From contig JANSXF010000004.1 in NCBI GenBank assembly GCA_024743095.1, forward strand, positions 1-64,000: a DNA stretch of 64,000 bases, read 5' to 3'. Every line of letters begins with the position of its first letter. Positions within the stretch are counted from its first letter, which is position 1. This document shows positions 25,611-32,357 of the stretch, piece by piece. This stretch comes from Flavobacteriaceae bacterium. Its GTDB lineage: Bacteria; Bacteroidota; Bacteroidia; Flavobacteriales; Flavobacteriaceae. A program made the translations under genes and the position numbers. The notes beneath the pieces were generated by a model that saw only the letters and a program-made list of their open reading frames with translations, had not been told where the DNA came from and made no database searches.

Positions 25611-26708
25611 ATGGAAAAGTCAACGCTAAAACTTACTCGAAAGATCCAACTACTGATCGACCTTCCTACCAAAGAAGATAAAAAAGAGGCCTTGGATAAA
25701 CTGTACCAATGGCAGAACCGATGCTTTAGGGCAGCTAACCTAATAGTGACCCACCTTTATGTACAGGAAATGATAAGGGAATTCTTTTATCTATCAGAGG
25801 GGATAAAATATAAATTGGCTGATGAAAAGAAGGATGAACAAGGAATCCTAAACCGTTCTAGGATCAACACCACCTATCGAGTGGTATCAGATCGTTTTAA
25901 AGGAGAAATCCCCACAAACATATTGTCCAATTTGAACCAGGCCTTGATTTCATCTTTCAAAAAGAACAGACCGGAGTATTGGAATGGTGAACGATCTTTG
26001 AAAAACTTCAGAAGGGATATGGCCTTCCCTTTTGACTTGGAGGGTATGAGCGGATTACACTTTAACGAAGAGAAAAAAGCTTTCAGCTTTCGTTTATTTC
26101 AGATTCCATTTAAAACGTACTTGGGCAAGGATTTTACTGATAAACGAAAATTGTTGGAGCGGGTATTGGAGGGCAAGACTAAGCTGTGCACATCACACAT
26201 CAAGCTAAAAGATGGTAAGATTTTCTTATTAGCGGTATTCGAAATTGAAAAAGAAAGCCATGAACTAAGACCAGAGATTATTGCAGAAGCTTCTCTTTCG
26301 CTTGAATATCCAATTGTAGTAAAGGTCGGTAAGGCAAGGCTTACCATTGGCACAAAGGAAGAATTTTTATACAGAAGATTGGCGATACAATCGGCACACA
26401 GACGGGCAAAGATTGGGGCAACCTATTCCAAATCGGGTAAAGGCATAAAACGAAAACTGAAGGCAGTTGACAGACTTGGTCAAACGGAACGTAAATATGT
26501 CCATAACCGTTTGCATGTCTATAGCCGGAGGTTGATTGATTTTTGTGTTAAACATAGCGCAGGAACCCTCATACTTTTAAATCAGGAGGAAAAAACAGAG
26601 ATTGCTAAAGAAGAGGGATTTGTATTAAGAAATTGGAGCTACAATGATTTGATGACCAAAATAAAATATAAGGCCAAGAAAGCGGGTCTCGAAGTTATAA
26701 TTGATTAA
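25611..26708 (+). CDS. nuclease-dead Cas12f/TnpB-like RNA-guided protein
   Basis: A 365-residue protein. The N-terminal helical/WED-like part (RKIQLLIDLPTKEDKKEALD, WQNRCFRAANLIVTHLY) and the RuvC-like half match Cas12f/TnpB. RuvC-I, normally GIDLG, reads SLSLEYPIVV, so the catalytic Asp is replaced (Ser230). RuvC-II, normally with a Glu, reads LILLNQEEKT. The conserved LRNWSYNDLMTKIKYKAKKA is followed by GLEVIID and a stop, so the TSxxCxxCG zinc finger and the third catalytic Asp are absent. It should bind a guide RNA and DNA but not cut. Coupling to a sigma factor and the guide-like RNA at 26712-26810 suggests RNA-guided transcription. Confidence 0.82.
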   Translation: MEKSTLKLTRKIQLLIDLPTKEDKKEALDKLYQWQNRCFRAANLIVTHLYVQEMIREFFYLSEGIKYKLADEKKDEQGILNRSRINTTYRVVSDRFKGEIPTNILSNLNQALISSFKKNRPEYWNGERSLKNFRRDMAFPFDLEGMSGLHFNEEKKAFSFRLFQIPFKTYLGKDFTDKRKLLERVLEGKTKLCTSHIKLKDGKIFLLAVFEIEKESHELRPEIIAEASLSLEYPIVVKVGKARLTIGTKEEFLYRRLAIQSAHRRAKIGATYSKSGKGIKRKLKAVDRLGQTERKYVHNRLHVYSRRLIDFCVKHSAGTLILLNQEEKTEIAKEEGFVLRNWSYNDLMTKIKYKAKKAGLEVIID

Positions 26709-26711
26709 CAA

Positions 26712-26810
26712 AACTGATGGAGGGTGCTTGTACACCCGTAAGGTGAGGTCATGGGCACTCACTAAATGCTAAAAGCATATACAACGCGTGGGCTCTCTTA
26801 TTTATTAGTG
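26712..26810 (+). ncRNA. candidate natural single guide RNA for the dCas12f-like protein
   Basis: The sequence starts 3 bp after the dCas12f stop. Three hairpins follow each other: GGGTG/CACCC (26722-26737), GTGAG/CTCAC (26743-26762) and ATGCT-AAA-AGCAT (26766-26778). The last resembles a fused repeat/anti-repeat. It is followed by ATACAAC (26779-26785), similar to the ATGCAAC end of Cas12f repeats, and then a guide-like stretch starting GCGTGGGCTCTC at 26786. The 3' end is not defined. The structure is read by eye; a matching target was not found in the window. Confidence 0.6.
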
Positions 26811-26849
26811 CTGAGTCTTTTAATTAAATTATGCCGTAATTCTGCACAC

Positions 26850-26864
26850 TGCACAGGTTGTGCA
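26850..26864. promoter_or_regulatory. palindromic operator candidate before the WYL remnant
   Basis: TGCACA-GGT-TGTGCA is a perfect 15-bp palindrome ending 10 bp before the start codon of the truncated WYL gene. A third TGCACA half site lies at 26843-26848. It is likely the autoregulatory site of the former intact regulator. A TGCACAAC stretch also follows the intact WYL gene (about 11770). Confidence 0.45.
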
Positions 26865-26874
26865 TTTTTATGAA

Positions 26875-27039
26875 ATGCCTACCAATAAGAATGTACTTAT
26901 TCGATATCAAGTTCTAGATAGATGTTTTTCAAATCCTGGTCGTAAGTATGATATACAGGCCTTGTTGAATTCAGTGAATGATGCTCTTTTTGAATACAAT
27001 CCAAAAACTGATTTAATTAAAAAAAGGCTACTATATTGA
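26875..27039 (+). pseudogene. truncated WYL regulator, paralogue of the gene at 10757
   Basis: The 54-codon frame MPTNKNVLIRYQVLDRCFSN and onward aligns without gaps to the N-terminus of the intact WYL regulator (MPINKNALIRYHALDKCFSN and onward). It stops right after KKRLLY, where the intact protein continues DDIRFM. The HTH is incomplete and the WYL domain is missing. The break coincides with the transition to core genes, so it probably marks a deletion or recombination end of the island. Confidence 0.8.
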
Positions 27040-27040
27040 A

Positions 27041-27057
27041 TCGCCACTTTCTGGCGA
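27041..27057. repeat. short inverted repeat at the island edge
   Basis: TCGCCA and TGGCGA with a 5-base spacer lie directly behind the truncated WYL frame and 25 bp before the AraC gene stop. It may help end transcription of the araC-type gene, although no T-tract follows on that strand. Confidence 0.3.
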
Positions 27058-27081
27058 ACCCGAAAGGCAACAAGAAAACGG

Positions 27082-28119
27082 TCAGCCCCCCACCTGGGCG
27101 CTTTTTTTACTGTTCTTGAATTCACTGGGGCTCAACCCGAATTTCTCCTTAAAGATCTTGGAAAAATAACTCCTGCTGGTAAACCCGATGGAGTAGACGA
27201 CTTCGGAAATGTTCATTTCGGTAGTGGCAATGTGATTTCTGGCCAGTTCCAAACGGGCATGCCTAATGTACTCGGTCACCGTTTTGTTATAGAGCAGTTT
27301 AAAGCCTTCCTGTAGTTTGGCCTGGGTGAGCCCGGTCTCGGCCGAAATGTCCTCCAACGAAAAATCCTTGGCAATGTTCTTTTCTATCTTTTTGGCATAG
27401 TTGCGAACCACCTTTAACTCCCTTTTCAGCAAACTGGTCTGAGGTCTTTTGTCCAAGACCTCTTTGTTGTGTTGTACCATGTGCATGGAAAGAATCTGGT
27501 ACACCAGCCCCTCAATCATCATAATCCGGATCATTCCTTTGGTCTTCACCTTTTTTATGGCGGTTACTACCTCGGTCATTTTTAGGTTGTACGATCCGTA
27601 GTAGGCAAAAACCTTTTCGTGGTCGGTATCCAAAAATACTTGGTACAGCTTTTTATTGAGTTCTTCGCCTTGATTCAATCTTTTGCGCAAAAATGGTTTT
27701 CTGCGCACCTGTATCACAGTTTGGGAAATTTTTACATCCTTGGGAAAATACCTGTCCGTGATCCCACCATCGCGATTGGTAAGGATAACGGACTGGAACT
27801 GCTCCATAATCTTGATCTTATCTTCTGGTTGGTACCCGAACTTATGGCCACAATAGCCCTCCAAACAATAGTAAAAACCGATCGGGTTATAGTCAGATGT
27901 ATCCACCTCTATCAAAACCTCATCAAAAAAGGTAATGTCCAACTCCAACAAGCTTACGCCCCAGTCAAAGGTTATAAAACGTATAGTGCCTTTTGCCATG
28001 TCGTTGGAAACTTTCAACTGGTGCTGCCCCCACTGCTCTTCAATAGCTCCTCCTAAAACGTTTTTGATCTGCTCAACAGATTCCGCAGTATCCTGGGCCT
28101 TTACTTTAATTTTGATCAT
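27082..28119 (-). CDS. AraC-family transcriptional regulator
   Basis: A 345-residue protein. The C-terminal two-HTH AraC domain (about 250-340) contains FSLEDISAETGLTQAKLQEG, VTEYIRHARLELARNHI and the signature ISEVVYSIGFTSRSYFSKIF, then GLSPSEFK. The N-terminal 240 residues are a sensor region with no recognised ligand domain; it includes a cysteine-containing YYCLEGYCGHKFGYQ. It is the first gene of the core region right of the island. The target genes are unknown; the divergent SRAP-like gene at 28300 is a candidate. Confidence 0.88.
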   Translation of the reverse strand: MIKIKVKAQDTAESVEQIKNVLGGAIEEQWGQHQLKVSNDMAKGTIRFITFDWGVSLLELDITFFDEVLIEVDTSDYNPIGFYYCLEGYCGHKFGYQPEDKIKIMEQFQSVILTNRDGGITDRYFPKDVKISQTVIQVRRKPFLRKRLNQGEELNKKLYQVFLDTDHEKVFAYYGSYNLKMTEVVTAIKKVKTKGMIRIMMIEGLVYQILSMHMVQHNKEVLDKRPQTSLLKRELKVVRNYAKKIEKNIAKDFSLEDISAETGLTQAKLQEGFKLLYNKTVTEYIRHARLELARNHIATTEMNISEVVYSIGFTSRSYFSKIFKEKFGLSPSEFKNSKKSAQVGG

Positions 28120-28299
28120 TGGGTCTCTATAACTGACTTTTGTTTGATTATGGGTCTAAATCCTATAAATATACTCTTTGTTGGCCTTTGTACAAGGTCA
28201 AGTCCCCTATTACATATATCAAAAGCAATACGATTAAAATTATTTGCGTCAACCTTTCCAAGCTTCTTTTGTTTACTTGGGGTCATATTAGAGAAGATT

Positions 28300-28983
28300 A
28301 TGATTTACAAACTTTCAAATGAAACGAGCAAAGGTGGGATTGAAAAGGAGTTTGGGATTCCCTTCAGATATCCAAATTTATATACTCCGAGTCCGTTGAT
28401 CAACGGTTTTCACGAGACCAACATAAGCGTGGTGACCATGGAAGACAAAAATGAGATAACATTTGCCATATGGGGTCTTATGCCACAGGATTTTAAAGAG
28501 GATTGGCACATTTTCCAAGAAAATGCCAATACTTTGAACGTTAAAATGGAAGAACTGGAAAGCGTTTCTTGGATGAGGGATTCCTTTAAACAAAGGCGCT
28601 GTTTAATAATTGTCACCGGGTTTTACACGCATTTGCTGGAGAACGGCAACACTTGCAGTTACTATATCTACCAAAAATCTGAAAAACCGTTCTACCTGGC
28701 AGGCACTTACAATATATTGAACGACGGCTTTTTGTGTGCCGCATTGATAGTAGACAGGACGGATCCATTTATTTCCAACTACCACAACATTAGCAACTTT
28801 GCCCCAGTTATTGTTCCCAAAGAAAAAACCTCTGCATGGCTGAGCGAGGATTCCGATGCGGAAAGCCTAAATGAGATCGTTAAAAACCCCAATAGTGCTC
28901 CATTGAAGGCAAAACGTATGTCCAATGAGTTCTTTTTAAAAAACCTTACCTCAAATGTACAGGTCGATTCTTTCTTTTTTTGA
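28300..28983 (+). CDS. degenerate SRAP (YedK/HMCES-like) protein
   Basis: About 227 residues from the ATG at 28300. The fold markers of SRAP proteins are present: WGLMP, NANTLN, KQRRCLIIVTGFY, PFYLAGTYN and a late HN motif (YHNISNFAPVIVP). However, the catalytic Cys2 of MC-starting SRAP proteins is absent (the protein starts MIYKL), and the usual FYEW Glu motif is FYTH. SRAP proteins crosslink to abasic sites in single-stranded DNA through Cys2. This one could bind DNA without forming that crosslink, or have a new role. A longer upstream frame exists but has no SRAP-like start. Confidence 0.7.
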   Translation: MIYKLSNETSKGGIEKEFGIPFRYPNLYTPSPLINGFHETNISVVTMEDKNEITFAIWGLMPQDFKEDWHIFQENANTLNVKMEELESVSWMRDSFKQRRCLIIVTGFYTHLLENGNTCSYYIYQKSEKPFYLAGTYNILNDGFLCAALIVDRTDPFISNYHNISNFAPVIVPKEKTSAWLSEDSDAESLNEIVKNPNSAPLKAKRMSNEFFLKNLTSNVQVDSFFF

Positions 28984-29141
28984 TAACATACATAACCCAT
29001 TACACATCAATCTTTTAAGATTTTCACTCTTTTGAGTTAAGATATGATCGGAAAACGGCAAACTCCCGGAAAAAAGTAAACGACATTTGTAATGTATCGA
29101 TTAAAGGATAATCGGACGCTAACTTAAAAAACACTACTATT

Positions 29142-29303
29142 ATGTTACGTTGGACAATCATCTTTATCATCTTGGCCATTATTGCCGGTGTATTCGGTTT
29201 TGGTGGAATAGCTGCAGGTGCAGCAAGTATTGCCAAAATCCTATTCTTCATATTTATCGTACTGTTCATCATATCGTTGATAACAGGAAGAAAAAGATTA
29301 TAA
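29142..29303 (+). CDS. DUF1328 (YtjA-like) small membrane protein
   Basis: A 53-residue protein of two hydrophobic helices: [20 protein letters not shown], then [20 protein letters not shown] and a basic GRKRL tail. Length and the [12 protein letters not shown] turn match the DUF1328 family of stress-associated inner-membrane proteins. It is followed 39 bp later by a small acidic lipoprotein gene, and the two are probably co-transcribed to the terminator at 29579. Confidence 0.8.
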   Translation: MLRWTIIFIILAIIAGVFGFGGIAAGAASIAKILFFIFIVLFIISLITGRKRL

Positions 29304-29342
29304 AAAACTAAAAATAAAATCATTAACCTAAAATAGAAACCC

Positions 29343-29552
29343 ATGAGAAAGTCAATAAGTTTATTCGCAATTTTTATGACAATGGTATTTACCTTGAGTA
29401 TGACCAGTTGTAGAGAAACAAATGAAGATAAGGCCGAGGAGGCCATCGAAGAAGTAGAGGATGCTGCTGAAGATGTCGGGGACGGTATCGAAGATGCCGC
29501 CGAAGATGTTGAAGACGAAGTAGAAGACGCAACAGACGACAGTCCTCAATAA
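29343..29552 (+). CDS. small very acidic lipoprotein
   Basis: A 69-residue protein with a signal peptide and lipobox LSMTSC (Cys23). It is followed by an almost purely Asp/Glu/Ala/Val tail with a repeated AAEDV/DEVEDA pattern. It is probably exported and lipid-anchored; the acidic tail could bind cations or coat the envelope under stress. No family name is assigned. It is the last gene before a strong terminator. Confidence 0.7.
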   Translation: MRKSISLFAIFMTMVFTLSMTSCRETNEDKAEEAIEEVEDAAEDVGDGIEDAAEDVEDEVEDATDDSPQ

Positions 29553-29578
29553 AATAACCATTAGCACACACTAGAAAA

Positions 29579-29607
29579 ACTCTGGCACCATCGCCAGGGT
29601 TTTTTTG
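29579..29607 (+). terminator. intrinsic terminator
   Basis: An 8-bp stem, ACTCTGGC with GCCAGGGT (one T-G pair), 6-base loop, followed by a T-tract at 29600-29606. It closes the DUF1328/lipoprotein unit. Confidence 0.8.
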
Positions 29608-29689
29608 ATTGACACAAGTTTACGGCAAAAGACAGGAGCAGTAAATTCATTTCGTTATACCTTAGGAGAAACAAACACCGCCATTAGTT

Positions 29690-31111
29690 GTGAAGACCGC
29701 TCTCACCCTTGTTTACATTCTTACTTCCGTTTGGGCCATCGGGGCCATCATCTACCATGGCAGGAGGCCATCAAGATCCATAAGTTGGGCCCTTGCCATT
29801 ATTTTTCTTCCTTATTTGGGTGCGGCGCTCTATTATCTATTTGGTATGAACCGCCGAAAGTTCAAGTTTTTCAATACCAAAGAGTTCGACAAAAGAAATA
29901 AGTACACCCACCCCAAGATTTCCGCCCAAGAAAAATTCCTGACCCATTTTGAAACCGATATCCGCAAAGAACGCCTCAATAGATTGATCGAGGCCAATTC
30001 CGACAGCACGGCAAAAAAAGGCAACTCCATAACAGCGCTCCAAGATGGGGGCGAAACCTTCAATGTTCTTTTCAAGGCAATGGAAAAAGCCGAAAAGTTC
30101 ATCCACGTTCAATATTATATTTTGGAAAGAGGCACCCTACTGGACAAAATGCTGGAACTTTTCAAAAGAAAAATACGGGAGGGCGTAGAAGTTCGTATCA
30201 TCTACGACTCCCTTGGAAGCTACAAATTACGTGGGCGGCCCAGGAAAGAGTTTGAGGACATCGGAGTAAAAATATACCCCATAATGCCGATACGGCTAAC
30301 AAATTTGTTGTTCTCACTCAATTTTAGGAACCATCGAAAAATTGTTATCATCGACAACAGGATTGCCTTTACCGGTGGTGTAAATGTTTCCGACAAATAT
30401 ATAAGGAGGGAAAATGAACTGGGCAAATGGAAGGATATCCACCTAAAGCTGGAAGGCCCCATTGTAAACGATTTACACCTTATCTTTCTAAAAGATTATT
30501 TCTTTGCTAGCAACAAGGAAGATTTTCATATCTCCGATTACCTTACCGAACAGCAAAAGACCGGCGATGTGGATGCACAACTCGTCGCAGGGGGACCGGA
30601 CTCGAAGCATCCCACTATAATGCAACAATACATTGGGATGATGAACCAGGCCCAAAGGTCCATTTGTATAGCGAACCCCTACTTTGTTCCCGGGGAAGCC
30701 TTTCTGGAGAACATGAAAATAGTTGCCATGGAAGGCGTGGAAATCCGTTTGTTGGTCCCCAAAAAATCCGATTCGCAAGCAGCTAAATTTGCCATGCTGT
30801 CCCACTTTGAGGAATTATTGGAAGTAGGGATCAAAATTTATTTCCGGGACGACTTTTCCCATAGCAAGATCATGATCGTGGACGATGATCTGGTCTCCAT
30901 AGGGTCCGGGAATTTCGACATTCGGAGTTTTGAGCTCAATTACGAGACCAACATCCTTATCTACAACAAAGAAATCACCACAGAAATGATCGGCGAGTTC
31001 GAAAAGCTATGTGAAAAAGCGGATTTGGTTACATTGGAGCGCTATCGAAACAGAACGATCTGGCTAAGATTTCTCGAAGGTCTTTTCAAATTCTTTAAAC
31101 CGGTCATCTGA
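29690..31111 (+). CDS. cls: cardiolipin synthase (phospholipase D family)
   Basis: 473 residues starting with GTG at 29690, the only start that keeps the complete N-terminal membrane region (two hydrophobic helices within residues 5-50). Two HKD motifs are present: NFRNHRKIVIIDNRIAFTGG and FSHSKIMIVDDDLVSIGSGN. The enzyme joins two phosphatidylglycerol molecules, or related lipids, into cardiolipin at the inner membrane. Length and layout match bacterial ClsA-type synthases. An AGGAG at 29663-29667 is too far away to be a normal ribosome site. Confidence 0.88.
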   Translation: MKTALTLVYILTSVWAIGAIIYHGRRPSRSISWALAIIFLPYLGAALYYLFGMNRRKFKFFNTKEFDKRNKYTHPKISAQEKFLTHFETDIRKERLNRLIEANSDSTAKKGNSITALQDGGETFNVLFKAMEKAEKFIHVQYYILERGTLLDKMLELFKRKIREGVEVRIIYDSLGSYKLRGRPRKEFEDIGVKIYPIMPIRLTNLLFSLNFRNHRKIVIIDNRIAFTGGVNVSDKYIRRENELGKWKDIHLKLEGPIVNDLHLIFLKDYFFASNKEDFHISDYLTEQQKTGDVDAQLVAGGPDSKHPTIMQQYIGMMNQAQRSICIANPYFVPGEAFLENMKIVAMEGVEIRLLVPKKSDSQAAKFAMLSHFEELLEVGIKIYFRDDFSHSKIMIVDDDLVSIGSGNFDIRSFELNYETNILIYNKEITTEMIGEFEKLCEKADLVTLERYRNRTIWLRFLEGLFKFFKPVI

Positions 31112-31173
31112 TTTTCCTGTTTATTTGAATCAATCATTAATCCATTTGAGATAAGTGGATTTTGGGACAAAAC

Positions 31174-31181
31174 TATCTTTG
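31174..31181 (+). promoter_or_regulatory. Bacteroidota-type -7 element TATCTTTG
   Basis: A perfect TAnnTTTG match lies 18 bp upstream of the start codon at 31200. The only TTTG upstream (31145-31148) is 25 bp away, longer than usual, so the -33 element is unclear. Confidence 0.45.
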
Positions 31182-31199
31182 TGTCAAAATAAAACTATC

Positions 31200-31664
31200 A
31201 TGAAAAACGCAATTTTATTTCTATTTTTAATCGGAGCAACAACCCTTAGTGCCCAAAGTATATCAAAGAATGCACTGGGTATCAGAGTAGGTGACAACGA
31301 CGGTTTTGGAGGGGAAATCTCCTATCAACGCTACCTGCACGAAAACAACAGGTTGGAATTTGACCTTGGTTGGAGAGATTCCGATAATGTAGAAGCCTTT
31401 AAACTGGTAGGTCTTTATCAGTGGGTAATGCCCATTGATGGCGGATTCCATTGGTACGTAGGTGCCGGTGGTGGTGTTGGATCTTTTGATGCCGGTGAAA
31501 ACGATGGTGCATTTGCTTTAATCGCCGGGGATATCGGTATTGAATATGATTTTAACATTCCCCTGTTGATCTCTTTGGATATGAGACCAGAGATCGGTTT
31601 CAACGATAACTACTCGGACGACCTTGATCTGGACATCGCCTTGGGACTTAGGTACCAGTTTTAA
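31200..31664 (+). CDS. outer-membrane beta-barrel-like protein
   Basis: 154 residues from the ATG at 31200. A signal peptide is cleaved after about LSAQ (residue 19). It is followed by alternating beta-strand segments ending in LALGLRYQF, where the C-terminal Phe is typical for outer-membrane barrels inserted by BAM. About eight strands fit. No specific function is evident. The longer frame upstream lacks a signal peptide and is rejected. Confidence 0.75.
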   Translation: MKNAILFLFLIGATTLSAQSISKNALGIRVGDNDGFGGEISYQRYLHENNRLEFDLGWRDSDNVEAFKLVGLYQWVMPIDGGFHWYVGAGGGVGSFDAGENDGAFALIAGDIGIEYDFNIPLLISLDMRPEIGFNDNYSDDLDLDIALGLRYQF

Positions 31665-31684
31665 GAAAACAGATAATCACATTA

Positions 31685-31715
31685 AAAAGGGCAAATTGTA
31701 ATTTGCCCTTTTTTT
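31685..31715 (+). terminator. intrinsic terminator
   Basis: A 10-bp perfect stem, AAGGGCAAAT (31687-31696) with ATTTGCCCTT (31701-31710), loop TGTA, followed by T-rich sequence. It separates the barrel gene from the protease gene. Confidence 0.8.
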
Positions 31716-31727
31716 AACCCTTTAATT

Positions 31728-32357
31728 TTGAAAAGAAGACTAAAACTACTTTTACTATTAACCATATCGGTACTTTTAGTTGTCATTATTTTGAAGAAAC
31801 CCAAAAATACCATACCGGAAAGCATTGAGCAAGAGGCTAGAATTGCACTGGGCTACTTTCCGGAACTCGAGGACATCCCTATTGAATTCAAGTTCAAAAA
31901 GAACATCAAAAAATCGGTAATGCAGGCCCAGCCCACTTGGAGCGGATTGCTTAAGCCCAAGAGCAGCCGTAGCTATGTAATCTTGATAAGTGAAAAATTT
32001 AAGATATCCGGCGAAGAATTCAAGACCGTCGATGTACCAAAAGATGTTCTGATCGGATGGCTCGGTCACGAACTTGGACATGTTATGGACTACCAGCAAC
32101 GTGGCAACCTCAACCTAATAGGGTTTGGTATTCGATATGTTTTATTGAAGGAGTTTGTCAAAAAAGCAGAACGTGCCGCGGACTCCTTTGCCGTATCCAG
32201 GGGAATGTCCGAATACATTCTGAAAACAAAACGGTTTATCCTCGATAACTCAGAAATTGACCAGACCTACAAAATGCGTATTAAACAATACTACCTTTCT
32301 CCCGATGAGATAATGGAAATGGTCAAGGAACTGGATTCCATAAATGGCAATGACTAA
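31728..32357 (+). CDS. membrane-anchored zinc metallopeptidase-like protein
   Basis: 209 residues from a TTG start at 31728, chosen because it gives the complete basic plus hydrophobic membrane anchor (KRRLKLLLLLTISVLLVVII). The zinc-binding HExxH is GWLGHELGHVMDY (about residues 110-122), and ERAADSFAV about 35 residues later supplies the likely third ligand (Glu or Asp). This resembles gluzincin-type or M48-like small peptidases. The substrate is unknown. It overlaps the convergent GH3-like gene by 4 bp. Confidence 0.7.
   Translation: MKRRLKLLLLLTISVLLVVIILKKPKNTIPESIEQEARIALGYFPELEDIPIEFKFKKNIKKSVMQAQPTWSGLLKPKSSRSYVILISEKFKISGEEFKTVDVPKDVLIGWLGHELGHVMDYQQRGNLNLIGFGIRYVLLKEFVKKAERAADSFAVSRGMSEYILKTKRFILDNSEIDQTYKMRIKQYYLSPDEIMEMVKELDSINGND

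Noticed and set aside
26709-26871. tRNA or CRISPR array behind the Cas12f-like gene
   Set aside because: No cloverleaf, no T-loop consensus and no repeated spacer units; the hairpins fit a single guide RNA better.
29605-29901. Plus-strand frame overlapping the start of cardiolipin synthase
   Set aside because: Out of frame with clear HKD-containing cls sequence and without own features.
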